Assembly (NCBI GenBank): GCA_951394405.1
Contig: OX596340.1
Coordinates: 3,472,001-3,536,000 of the forward strand
Source of the DNA: Coprinellus micaceus
Taxonomy: Eukaryota > Basidiomycota > Agaricomycetes > Agaricales > Psathyrellaceae
Direction: 5' to 3'
DNA length: 64,000 bases
Part shown: positions 11,837 through 23,783 of the stretch, in pieces
How the letters are laid out: every line of letters begins with the position of its first letter
How positions within the stretch are numbered: position 1 is the stretch's first letter
Notes under the pieces: generated by a model
Databases searched by the model: none
Told to the model about the DNA's origin: nothing
The model's input: only the letters and a program-made list of their open reading frames with translations
Position numbers and translations under genes: made by a program

Positions 11837-14800
11837 TCATCCTTCTGATACCCGCCTCCGCTTCGGCCTTCCACCTGCCTTCTTCCATTTGTCGCCTATC
11901 CCAGTCTTCGCCCCTGCGTCTCTCAGTTTGAACCGCTTGATCGCCTTCTCCGCCACCGCATACTTCACCTCCTCTTGGCTCGTTTTACCTCGGTACCTCT
12001 CCGTCTCCCTAACTTCCTCCTCCCCGTCCACCAAAATCACACACGAGATGTCCCCCTTCTCGTACTCGAATTCGAACTCCACCTTCTTGTCATTCCTGGA
12101 GGCCCACATCGCCACACGCGATACAGGGTGGAAGACGTCCACATCGTCAGCGACGATCCTCTCCAAGACTGGTAGGATGCCAATTCCCCGCAGGAAATCC
12201 TTGATGGTGTCCATGTTTCCGCCACAGTCCAGGAACACCGCACCGATGATCGCCTCAACCATATCGCTGAAAAACTTGGGTGCCTGCAGCCTTGTGAGTG
12301 CCGCCCAGGGAAACACAGTTTCGTTCTCCAACGCGTGCTGGATATCGTCCCTCCACTTCTCGTACCGTGTAAAGGTATTCGTCTGGTCCACCAACACCCC
12401 CTGATTCGCATGGAAGAGGCACTGCCAAAGGTAGATCTCCTGCTCGTCGACTCGAGGCTCGAACTCCATGCTCGTAGCGTATGGGTTCCGGGGAGCCTCG
12501 CCATCTTCATCGGTGGTGATAGGCTGCGGCATCACGCCTTTCGAAGTGTGCTTGAGGCCCAAGCAGATGTAAGCTAGGAAATGTCCATTCACGACCGCCG
12601 ACTTCCGAATGTGCATGTGCCCTGGACTGTACGCCTTGCCTGGGGCATGGTAGAGGTAGTCGGTGGCGATCATGTCGAGGATACTATCCCCAAGGAACTC
12701 GAGACGCTCGTAAGAGATGGTCGCGGCGTTCTCGCCGTAGCTGGCGTGCGTGAGAGCTTCGATGAGGAGAACCTTGTGCTGGAAGGTGTATCCGATCATG
12801 CTCTCAACGTCCGCAAGCTGCGAGGGAATCTCAATCCCGATGGCAGTGTCAGGTTGAATTTTGGTGCGGACGTGGCTGAGACGGGAGGAGAGAGGCTGCC
12901 ACTTGACGCCGAGGTCAAAGAACTTGGTACACTCGTACCCAAGATCGAAGCCGCCATGTTCGTAGGCCGCGCCAATGAGTGCTTCCACAACGTCTGCAAG
13001 GACTGTGGAACAAGACGTCAGTTACCGATGTACAGCGTATATAGTCACAATTCATACCTTTGGTCGATAACTCCTGCTTCTTCCCCTGGCCCTTGCCTTT
13101 CTTCTTCTTCCCTTTGCCATTAGATCGGGGCTGGGATGCACGTTCCCCCACTTGAGGGGCTTGATCCTTGTTCTCTCCTGGGGTACCCGCAGGATGTGCA
13201 GATAATGGTCCCTGAGAACCCCCCGCTTGCTCCACTAGCGGCGCACCGGGCATCGGGTCCATCTTTCCTTCGTCTCGCTCCAGCTTCTTCTTGCCGTTCC
13301 CTCTCCCAACGCCCTCCTTCTCCACAGCCTGCCCCTCCCTCTTCCCACCCGCACCCGAAACATACCTCGGCACCCACTTCTTCCCCAACAACCGATCCCT
13401 CACAACCCATCTAAACACGCCCCTCCCAAAGCACTCCTTCGCCAACTTCACATTGCTCACCGCATGGTCCTTCGCCCGCGTCAGGTACCCCTCATGCCAC
13501 ATCGGGTACTCGGCGTACAGCTGCACGCCTACGACGAATTTGAGGACGGCGTCCCCGAGGGTCTCGAGGCGTTGGTAGTTATAGTGCTCGCCGGAGACGG
13601 GGGCGGTGAGGGCTACGGTGAGCAGGGGGCGTGGGATGGAGAGGAGGGGAGAGGGCGAAGGCGAGGTCCAGTGCTGTCGTTGGAACGATGCAACCGTCAG
13701 GTTGTTTCCGATCCACCGAAAGATCGACGGAAGGAGGAACGCGTACTCGACCTCTTCGTACGAGTAGAAGGCGATCGCTGACATCGAGGGTAGGAGGTAG
13801 GTTCTCGAATCGTCATCCTTCGCCTTGTGGGCATCCTCCATGGCGCCATCCTGAGACGTCGAGGGTGTTACAGACGGCGCTGGGAGAGGTTGCAAGAAGT
13901 TCGTCCGGGCCGGGAAGGTCTCGACAATCAAAAGTGGGTATGTGATCTCCAACTTCTCCTCCTCCTTCTCCCCCTTGGCCTCTTTCATCACAACGTCTAC
14001 GACCTCCCCAGCTACTTTATCCACATCCATCGGAATCCCCGCACCATCCACTCCCTGCCCATTCGTCTTTTCCTGAAGCACCATCTTCTCCTTCTCCTTC
14101 TCGACCCGCTTTCGTTTACTCGCATACCCGTCCCGTACCCTCTCCTCCCCCTCCTCACCCAGGCTCTCCCACTGCCACCCGAGGAATCTCATCGGGCGGC
14201 CCTGTCCCGAGTGCTTCCTCACAAGCACCACGTCCTCCGAGTGACCAAAATGGGATTCGTAGACGTCCGCTGGTAGGAGGTACGCCATGTCCGGGCGGAA
14301 AGGTCGCAAAGTCCCGGATTCTCGAAGACTGGAGAGCTTTCTACGACGGTCGGCCCAGATGTCGGACCCCGAGGAGGGTCCGGATATTGTCGATGTGGAG
14401 GACACAGGAGGGAGTGACGGTGAAGGTGGCGACAGTGGAGGAACTCGAGCCGCGCTCGAAACGGATGTCGACAGCTCAGGGTACGAAGAAACCGGGAGAA
14501 AAAGATATGCGAAATCCAAGTTCTCCCAGTCCATCCTCCCACTCCCAAAGCACCAAAACACCGTTCTCGTGTACTCCCTTGCTTTCCTCACCACATCCTC
14601 TTCATCTCCAATAGACTCATACCGCTCTTCATCCTCCCGGTCATCTACCACACCCTGCATTCCGCTCGGGGAAGATGATACACGGGGAATGACGCTCACC
14701 CGGGTGACCTCTCTCCCGGAGCGATGAAGCTCTGGCCCTTCGTCCCTGCTCACCTCCTCCATTGGTCGGAGGGTAAAGAACAACAACGGCGGGAGGCCGT

Positions 14801-17800
14801 CGATCTCCATCGTGCTCACATACCACCTCCTCTCCCCTTTCTCCCCTGTCGGCGTCGTCGGAGTACTCCCACCCGTAACGCTCCCCGCCCCACTCCCCGC
14901 CACAACCGCATCCGCATTATACGCATCCCCACTCGTATCAGTTGCCTTCTTCCAAGGGTCCACCTGCACGCTCACACCCACCATCCCCTCCCTCCTCTCA
15001 ATCTCCTCCAACACCCTCTTCACCTCCTCCTCCTCCTCGCTCAAACCCACACCCGTCCCCAACGGCAAAAGGTTCTCATTCAACAGGCCCCACTCATGCA
15101 GCGTCTTGTACGCTTGGAACGCCGCATGCCTATGCGCCGCGAGCTTCGTCCCGTACATCCTCGGGAGCGTGGAGAACGCGCGTTTGGGGATGGGGAGCGA
15201 GCGCGGGAGGTGCACGGTAGAGGACCAGGGGCCCTGATATGGGGCCATGTGGGACGGAGCGGCCGATGCGGGTGAGGCGTGGTACGCGATGGGGTAGTCT
15301 GGGGGGTCTATATCGTAGATCGGCCGGTTGTCTTCCCCGCCTGAACGCGAGATGATGGAGCAGAAGTGGGAGAGGTGGGCGACGGCGCTGTGCGGGTTTA
15401 TCGTCGCTCTATCGTGTGTTATATGTTACTATTAGATCAAACGCAGAGAATAAGATGAAAGTGTAGGAACGTACCCAGTCTCCTCGCTCCTCAATTCCTC
15501 ATCCCAATCACCCACCTCCTCCCTACCGTCCTCTCCAACACTCGCCTCCCCATTCTTCCCTTTCCCCCCACCCTCTTCCTGGAACCGCGCCACACGCATC
15601 TGACTCTCCGCCACCATCCTCTCCTCCAACTGCCTCCACTTCTCCACATTGCCCATCGCCTTATCCTCTTCGACGTCGTACAAAAGGACGAACGTACTCC
15701 GCTTCCTCCTCGCGCGGCCGCGGCTCTGAACCCAGCTCGCCATGTTCTGGGGCTGTAATATATATAGACTTTGCGTCAGCGTAACCCTTCGCAAGAGAAG
15801 AAGCGTCATATGAACGTACCGGATCCCATCGTACGACGCACCCACACGCCTGGATATCAATCCCCTCCTCCGCCACCGCCGTGCTAATAATCAGATTCTT
15901 CTCCCCGCTCCGGAAGTCAGCCAAGATCCCTTGCTGGGCTTTCGCGCTGTGGGCCTTTGGGGGCTGGGAGGAGGGTTCGGGCGCGGGTTTCTTTCCCTTG
16001 ATAGTCTTCCGCGTCAGCTTTCCCAATTGCCCGCCCTTGCCTTTCCCTTTCCCTTTCCCTTTCCCCTTCTTCGTCTCGCTATCGTCACCGGGCTCATCTT
16101 CTTCCTCAACATCGACATCGACCTCCATCTCCACCGTCACAGACCCAGACCCCGAAGGCCCACCACTCTCCTCCTCCGTCCCTTCACCAACCCCCTTCTC
16201 CCTCCCCTTCCCCTTCCACATTTCCTCCTTATCCTCCTCCACAACCCTCTCCCCCGGCACAATCGTCTTCGTAATATCCATAAACGCATGCCGATTCACA
16301 CTGTCGCTGCTCCCCAGCAACGTCCCGATCCTAAACGCCTCCTTCGTCGCAGGATGATGACTCAACAGCTCCGCCAGCGCCATCACCGCATCGCGTCTCT
16401 GGACAAAGACTAGCCCCGAGAAGCCCTCCGGTTCGGGCTTGACGTCGGTCTGCTCTCTGGAAGCGTTTTCGGGTGTAGATCCAGATGAAGAGGACGAGGA
16501 AGTAGTCGTAGAAGTGGAATGAGACTCCGCCTCCTCCTTCTCATCCAGCAAAGCCTCGATAAGGACGCGCACTTTATCGCTGCACTCTCCAACGATATCG
16601 TCCTCATAATAGCTCGGCGGCGAGAGCGTAACGCCCTCCAGAATCTTGCTCAGGTACCTCTTCTCTTCGTTGCGCCAGGTACGCATGACCAGCCCGAGGG
16701 GGTTCGTCACGCCTAACATACGTCCGGATCAGGATCAGGATAGGGAGGGGCGTCGGGGGATTGTCAGTACGCAGGTTTATTAAGACCCATAAAGGGGGAG
16801 ACGGAACGAGGAATGCACTCACCACCTCCACTCACACCCGCGAACGGATTCGCAGCCTGCCTCGCCCGCTCAACCACGCTCCACACGAACCAATCACACG
16901 CCCAGCTGCCTAGGCTGTCCAGGATGTCCGTAGCCGCGCGTTCGAAATCGCGTAGTCCTATAAGTATCGTAGATATCGATCGATGGTGAGCATTGATCAC
17001 TTCTCCGTAGGCGTAGAGACCCGGGAGGTAAGAGGGAGAGGGTAAACCGAAAAAACTCACCTTTATGCGTAAACGAATCCTTCCTACTCAACACCTTACT
17101 CAACTTCTGGTCAACCCTCACATACTCCCTACTCATCCCCCCTCCCCGTTCCTTCACCGCCAACTTCCCCAACTGCCTCCTCAACCCCACGACATACGGA
17201 TCCTCCTCGATCTCCAGCCCCTCAATCACGCTCCTCAGGCTGGCTAGGTTCGTACTAAAGGGCTTCAATCTCGCCGGGTTCGTGCTAAACGGAACCTCGG
17301 CCTCATCCAGGGGCGCGGGGAAGAACCCGACGTGCTTGAATATCGGCCTGTGCACGTGCTGCGCGAGCGAGGCGCGCGTGGCCGTCGGCGTGACGATGAG
17401 GGAGTCGAGGTTCGATTCGATGGCTCTGGGGTGCGGTGTTAGCGTCTGTCTGTGCGTGGGTTTGGTCCGTGGAGAGGCGGTCGAGATACCCTCGAGACGC
17501 GAGGGGGAGAAGAGGGGAGAATGATAATGAGAGAGGGAGGGAGGTTGGAATGGGATATGGGAAGGATAGAAGAAGACGAAGACGATGGCAAAGAGGGATA
17601 GAAGACGAAGACGAAGACGAAGAAAAAAGAGAAAGAAAGTAACTCAAGAAAACACACACACCTAAACGCCCTATCAACGTCCCCGCTCCCATAGATCGGG
17701 CTCGCAGTCAAACCCAAGATCGCCGGTCTGCATATCACAGGCTCTTTCTTCCCCTCTCTGCTTCCCATATTCGTCTCCCCCCTCGTCCCTCTCGTGTTCG

Positions 17801-20160
17801 TCTCCCCCCTCGTCCCTCCCGTATACGCTGTGTCGTCATCCCCTCTCCCCATCCATCCCGTATTCGTATTCGCTATGGCATCATCGTTCTCCCTTCCCCT
17901 GCCTCCACCGTCCCCCCTGCCGTGAGCGTTCGACGTGAAAGAGGGAGGCGCGGGCGGGATTGGCGCGGGGTACGCCGTAGGACCCGGGATCGTACTCGTC
18001 CCATGCGAACCAGAACCACCGGGTACTGGGGCGGGGTACCCGTACGTCGGCAGTCCTCGAACCGACGCGATATTCGTAGAGGTAGGCCCTCGAACTGGCG
18101 CGATATTCGTAGACGTAGGCCCTCGAACCGACGCGATAGTCGTCGGTGGTCCTCGAACTGGCGCGATAGGACTCGGCGTATACGTTCCTTGAGGACGAGT
18201 TGGTACCGGCGGGGTATACGTCCCCTGCCCCTGAGTCGGCGTGTACCCCCCTTGAGGACGGGGCAAGATAGACGTGTACGACGACAACGGCGGGAGAATG
18301 CTCGTATACGATGAGAGCGGGGGGAGAATGCTCGTGTACGACGATAACGGCGGGAGGATCGACGATAGCGGGGTGTAAGGCGTGTGTTGGCTTTGGCTTT
18401 GGCTTTGGCTTTGAGGTTGAGGATGAGCTTGAGGTCGACTTTGAGGATGATGTTGAGGTTGAGCTTGGCTTTGAGGATGAGCTTGACCCCGAGCTTGACC
18501 TGGACCTCGAACCAGAGGCCCAGCCGAAGCATACGACGAACTCTGGGCTGTGGTCGAAGTACACGACGTATCCTGCCTCTGACCTCGAACCGGAGGAGGG
18601 CCAGGCGGGATAGGCACATGGTCAAAGTTGCTGGGCGTCATCGTCCATGTCGACATCGCAGCCACTGTGTGTGAGGGTGAGGGCGGGGATGCGCTCGACG
18701 TTGGCCTAGGGTGGTACGGAGGGTGGGGAGGGATCGGCGGGTGTGCGTGTGTGTTAGGTATGGGAGGGTGTGTGTTAGGTATGGGAGGGTGAGGAGGGTG
18801 AGGGGGGATAGGCGGATGCACTATCGTCCCCGACGTCGACGTCAACGAACCTTGGTTCCACGTCGTGTGAACCGGCGGGGAAGTCGACGTAGTCAAGGTC
18901 GACCGAGTCGAAGTCGCATTCTCACTCGACATATCCTCAGACGAAGTCGAACTCGATGTAGCGGGAGGAGGCGAAGTCGATATAACGGAAGGTAGACTCG
19001 GAGCCGGCCTCACAGGCAGAGAGAAGTAAAACTCGCCCATGATCATCCTATACGGATGTTTCTCGACGCAGTGGTGTGCCTCGTCGAAGATGAGGAGGCC
19101 GACGTCGCGCCCGAGGGCGACGTAGCCGTGGCGCAGGGCGTCGAGGAGGATCTGGGGGTGTTCGGGGTGGGTTGGTTAGTACGGCGGTGCGAGGGGGGGT
19201 GATAGAGAGAGAGAGACAGAGAGAGAGACAGAGATAGAGACAGAGAGAGAGACAGAGATAGATATTAGAATCAAAAAGAAACACACACCTGCGGCGTACT
19301 AACCACGACCCGATGACTCCGCAGCACGCCCTCCCACAGGCGCCTGTCCTTCCACTGGTCGGGGTAGGCCGCGCCGGAGAGGAGCGCGCAGGGGACGGGG
19401 AGCGCGAGGGAGAGCACGGCGTGCTGTTGCGCGGCGAGGGCGACGGTGGGGGTGAGGAACCAGGCGAGCTAAGAGTTGGGAGGGGGGGTGTTAGTTGGGG
19501 TTCTTGGTTCTTGGCCGTCGGGGAATAAATGTGGATGGGAGACAGGTGGGATAGGTATGCGAAAGGGAGGGTGAAAGGAGACGGATGAGAACAAAGCAGA
19601 AAACAACACACCTTCCCTCCCTCCCCCTCCCCACCTCCCTCACCATGCACATGCGCCTTCACCCGCAACACCGCGACGTGCGTCTTCCCCGCGCCCGTGT
19701 CCAGCGCGATGATCACGTTCTGCTTCAGGGACAGGGCGAGCAGCTCGGATTGGTACGGACGCGTGTGTAGGGGGGTGGGGTTTTGGGGTGTGGGTTTGGT
19801 GGTAGAAGTGGGTTTGGGTTGCTTGGACTTGGACTTGGAGTGGGAATTGGAATTGGAATTGGACGCAGAAGATGATTTGCCCTTGGCGTCAGAGCTGGAT
19901 TTCTGTTTGGACGTAGGAGCGGAAGAAGCCTTGTTGGGGACAGAGGAAGAGACATGGGTATCCGAGTCGTTCGATCCATCGACATTGGCCCTACCGACCC
20001 GGGCGCCTAACCCCGCCGCCAAGACCACCGCATCCTCGACCCTCACCCGCTTACCCCGCGAACTCGAACTCGCCCGCGTACTAGGAGCGGTGGCGAACGT
20101 CCCCTCGTCGTCGTCCGAGTCGACGACCATAATCGCGTTGGTCGTGCTCGATCCGTCCAT
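11837..20160 (-). CDS. DCL: Dicer-like protein with enlarged helicase domain
   Basis: Nine exons fit: 20160-19612, 19468-19289, 19151-17662, 17425-17061, 16957-16823, 16712-15820, 15752-15475, 15408-13058 and 13002-11837. They sum to 7,407 nt (2,468 residues). Domain order is a DExD/H helicase with Walker A DTGAGKT, motif II IFDEAHH and LGLTASP; a helicase C domain ending in QSRGRARR; a Dicer dimerization domain ([13 protein letters not shown]); a divergent middle with no clear PAZ; RNase IIIa ([12 protein letters not shown], with [11 protein letters not shown] after an intron); RNase IIIb ([12 protein letters not shown], with [11 protein letters not shown]); and a weak dsRBD-like tail. The Glu and Asp residues of both nuclease sites are present, so it should cut dsRNA into small RNAs. 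The length is unusual: large low-complexity inserts sit between the motifs. The ATG at 20160 ([20 protein letters not shown]) is the first after the upstream leader; the frame stays open for 60 codons before it. Confidence 0.92.
17742..19010 (-). repeat. Proline-rich repetitive insert in the Dicer helicase
   Basis: This part of exon 3 codes for about 420 residues between GEFYF, just after the DEAH box, and [13 protein letters not shown]. It is rich in P, S, T, Q and R. It contains runs of HPPIP, alternating QSQSQ (a CTTTGG-type hexamer near 18390), a 30-bp repeat coding [10 protein letters not shown] (18250-18370) and a 33-bp repeat coding [10 protein letters not shown] (18050-18170). It has no stop codon, and the ends are continuous with conserved helicase sequence, so it is translated unless it is spliced out. 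Confidence 0.8.
19201..19262. repeat. GA/CAGA microsatellite in a Dicer intron
   Basis: A run of GAGAGACAGAGA-type units lies inside the intron between the second and third Dicer exons. It is simple sequence with no coding role. Confidence 0.8.
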
Positions 20161-20657
20161 CGGATCTCGGCGTCGTCGTGGAGTGAGGGGGCTTGCAGTG
20201 AGAGTGAGAGGGCTTGGAGTAAGATGCAAGAAGGTGTTGAATGTCGTAGATGACCGGGTTTTGTCGATGAATGAAGATGAGATGAACACAAGAAAAGGTA
20301 TCGATCCAAGATCGAAGATATAACAGAAAGTCAGATTCAAGAAAAACGATCGCAGGAACGATCAGCCACACCCTCCACCTACGGTTTGAGCGTATCGATG
20401 GGGCGATGGAGCTGGTCAAGCACAAGGAAGAAAGGCCCTCCCTTCACACCCCCTCCCCTTTATACCCACCCACTCACCCGGGGCCTGTCACAGTCCTCCC
20501 ACACTCATACCCCATCAACTACGGAGACTTGTGATTGGCTGGTACCCACCGATCACCCCGGGGCGGCCTCGGCACGTGTAACCCTAACCCCTGTCCACAC
20601 TCCCTTCCTCCTCCTCCCACCAAGCGCCCAGAGTCTACTTACTGCGGTGTGGGTGTA
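20161..20657. promoter_or_regulatory. Shared upstream region of Dicer and the Kv channel
   Basis: These 497 bp separate the divergent start codons of the Dicer gene (minus) and the channel gene (plus), so both promoters must sit here, possibly overlapping. I could not call a specific core element. Confidence 0.5.
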
Positions 20658-22849
20658 ATGGCCTCCTCCCCAGGCCCAGGGCCGCGTCCCTCCTCATCAT
20701 CGACATCCCAACGATCCCCAACGGCGTCTACGTCCCTCGGCCGCCACGCATCGACGTACGATCTCCACACCCGACTCCCACCTGGGAACGCATCGACGTT
20801 CGAGTTGCATCGAATAGGCGGTTCAAGCCACGCCCAAGGCAGCAGACGCCCGCAACCCATCTCAACCCTGCACAAATTCACCCAAGAATCGCGGCCCCCA
20901 ACGCCCCGGGACATCTACGACCTCTTCCCCCCTCCCTCCTCCCCTTCCCCCTCCCCCTCCTCCTCCCCCTCATCCATCCGCCCCCCATGGAAACGCACCC
21001 TCTTCCTCCTCCTAGAGCACCCCGCCTCCTCCCCCAGCGCATTCACCGTGCACGTCCTGAGCACGGGGCTCATAATAGTGAGCGCGCTGATCACGGTCCT
21101 GGAGACCGTGCCGGCGTTCCACTATATCAGCGGGCGGACGTGGTTCGGGATGGAGAGCGCGCTGGTGGCGATGTTTACGGTGGAGTATGTGGGGAGGTGT
21201 GTGGCGTGGAGTTATAGCTGGGGGGCGTTGTTTCGATGGGTCGTTTGTGCGTAGCCTTATCCTCATCCTTCCGTTGCTCGTTCTTGGCCTGGGATCCTGG
21301 ATGCTAACGAGATACCATGATGGCCGATAGCGTTCTTCGGGATAATAGACCTCCTAAGCGTGCTCCCCTACTACATCGAGCTCATGCTCCACCAAGACAC
21401 ATCCGTCCTCTTCAGGTTCAGCATCCTGCGCATGTTCCGCCTGTTGCGCGTGTTCAGGCCGTTTAGGTATAACCACACCATCCTCTTGTATGTCTCTCTC
21501 TTTTCTCTCTTTTTCGTTCTCCCCTTTCCTCCCTCCACCCACCCCCGAACCCACCCCCAAACCCAAACCCACACCCAAAAACCCGAACTCACACCCACAC
21601 CCACAGAACAATCGAAGTAATGTACCTCTCCGTCCGGCGCTCGCAGCACGCCCTCCTCGCCATCGGGTTCTTCGTCGTCATGATCCTCACGGTGTTCAGC
21701 ACGTTATTGTACGTCCCTCCTTCCTCTCTTCTGTCTTTTGTCTCTTCTTCCCTCTCTTCTTTACTTTCACCCTTTCCTCTTTCTCTCGCTTTTCTTCCTT
21801 TCCCCCTTCCTTCATCCTACCCCTCCCTCTCCTCCCATTCCTTCTCCTTCCCACCCCCTCCCTCCCTCACCCGTCCCCCAAGAAACCCCCACTCACTCCC
21901 CCCCTCCCCCCCGAATAGATACTTCGCCGAACGCGGCACATGGGACGAAGTCCTCGACACCTTCGTCAACGCCGACGGCGACCCGACGCAGTTCACGAGT
22001 ATCCCCGCCGCGGCGTGGTTCGTTATCGTTAGTACGTCTCTCTCCCTCTCTCTCCTCTTTTCCCTACGCTTCCTTCCATCCCTCATTTCCCATCCACTCT
22101 CTTTCTTCCCCCAAACACCCCCTTAAAAAAACAAAAAACCCAACTAACCCCCTCCCTCCCTAGCAATAACAACAGTAGGCTACGGCGAAATCACGCCCCG
22201 CTCCTTCCTCGGTCGCCTCGTCACCCTGCCCATCCTCGTCTTCGGCCTCCTGCTCATCACGCTCCCGAGCTTCGTCCTGGGGCGGGAGTTCAGTCTTGTG
22301 TGGGGGGCGTTGGTGGAGGGGCGGGAGAGGGAGGGGGGTGGGGAGGGTGTGGGGGAGAGGGAGAGGGAGAGGGATGGGAGGAATGTGAGTAGAGGGAGTA
22401 GTGGGGAAGGGGGTAGAGAGGGGGGGAGTGGGAGTGGGGAAAGGAGGAGAAGAGGGGAGAGGATACACTTACAGTCCGAGGACGAGGAAGGTCTACTCCC
22501 GAGGACAGCGAGGACGGAGAGGGGTGACCAAGCCGTCATAGACGTCGACATCCCCCTCCCTGGTCCCTCTACATCCATCTACCCACCACCCCTCTCCTCC
22601 TCACGCCCAGCCGCAGGGGGGTCCTACGACCCCTTCCTCCCCGCACCCCAAAGCGCAGCGCGGGACCTCTCGAACATGAAGCTCGCGCAGAACCAGACGG
22701 AGCTCAGCCGGCAGATCGAGGAGTTGAGGGGCGTTGTGGAGGGGCAGGGGAGGATGGTGGGGAAGTTGATTGGTTTGATTGAGGGGCTTGGGGAGAGGGG
22801 TGAGAAGGAGGCGGTGAGGAGACGGAGGGGGAGTAGTGAGGTGAGGTGA
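20658..22849 (+). CDS. Voltage-gated potassium channel (Kv type)
   Basis: Five exons (20658-21246, 21331-21487, 21607-21708, 21919-22031, 22164-22849) give 1,647 nt and 548 residues. The first 120 residues are Ser/Pro-rich and cytosolic. Six membrane segments follow. S4 is FRFSILRMFRLLRVFRPF, with regularly spaced arginines, and the selectivity filter is TTVGYGE at about residues 323-329, coded at the start of exon 5. This is the K+ selective signature, so the protein should form a tetrameric voltage-sensitive K+ channel in the plasma membrane or an organelle membrane. The tail of about 200 residues is Gly/Arg/Glu-rich, then Pro-rich, and ends with a probable coiled coil (ELSRQIEELRGVVEGQGRM). 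Upstream frames are open but have no ATG, which supports the start. Confidence 0.9.
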
Positions 22850-22941
22850 TCGGAGAGAGGAGGGGGAGGGGGATAGAGACATGGGGAGGTTAGAAGGAGG
22901 GGGAGAAAGGGGGTAGATGCTCATTTAGTTCAAGTCGGTGT

Positions 22942-23040
22942 GTTCTTGGGAGTTCGTTTATCTAATTTTGGGGAATCCATTTATCCAAGTCACATTCTTG
23001 GGAATCCATTTATCCAATCCTCATTCTTGGGATCCCATCC
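22942..23040. repeat. Short tandem repeat, about 28 bp
   Basis: Three to four imperfect units share TTCTTGGGAATCCATTTATCC. They lie downstream of the channel gene. A frame through them codes a repetitive peptide, which I do not regard as a gene. Confidence 0.6.
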
Positions 23041-23540
23041 AAGGCCTGAGGCCTGAGAGTCCCCTCATAATTACAAGTGCCAACACAACAGACGTTGGGA
23101 TTCCGCTCGAGGACGCCAAGGGAATACGCTGCTCCTCCGAGTCGGCCGTAGGCACTACATAACTTTCGATTGCAAAGGGATTGCACCCCCGTTACTTACG
23201 CGCAGGGTAATTAAATCCCATCGTTATTTGAGTGGCAAGCCCGAGATCTGAGAGGTCCCCGGGCGTAGCCCAAGGGTAGTACTTAAGTAACAAAGGGTAG
23301 AGGTTGGGCGCTGTGACCGTGTCACCAACAAACTTGAAGTGGGCGCTTAATCGCGCTATGACACTGATGCCACGAAGGATGGCATTACGGCCAGATGGAC
23401 CAGGGGAACAAAGGACCCGGAATATATGCCTATACATCTCCTAGATACCTCGGCCGATTATCATACATGACTGAGGTGAACTTCATTTTATCGTCTGGTC
23501 TACGTATATGTAAGTACTTACTGATAGTGTACGGTCCGAG

Positions 23541-23783
23541 CATCGCGAAATGACTTTGAGATATTAATGGCGCTGGGAGTCCTCTTGTATAAACGGCTCC
23601 TTCTCAGCGTCGACTCTCGGGTACGCACAATGCCCAGATCGAATCGAACGACCAGTATATCCTAATATTCGCCCACAATTTGGGCGTGGCTCGCGGTAAC
23701 TGCGGGGTGAGGGGAGGGACGTAGACCCGCGGCGTTCACAAGTTCAAGAAAGATGAGTGCAAGGAAGTCTTTGGGGGGGCGCA
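23541..23783 (-). pseudogene. F-box-like gene fragment, 5' side of the array
   Basis: The minus strand reads FLALIFLELVNAAGLRPSPHPAVTASHA, matching the intact F-box protein at 39676-41409 (LALIFLELVNSAGLHPSPHPAVTASHV). A deletion of roughly 35 bp then removes the QQWRHLALN segment. Similarity resumes through the WANIGIYW region and stops near 23541. The rest of the gene is missing on this side. The upper end abuts the terminal inverted repeat of a 1.49-kb insertion, and the N-terminal part continues beyond it at 25277. Confidence 0.75.

Noticed and set aside
17873..18625. Long open frames on both strands inside the Dicer insert (for example 17873-18625 minus, 17881-18564 minus, 18311-18613 plus)
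   Set aside because: They arise because the repeats are GC-rich and periodic, so several frames stay open. Only the frame continuous with the helicase motifs is supported.
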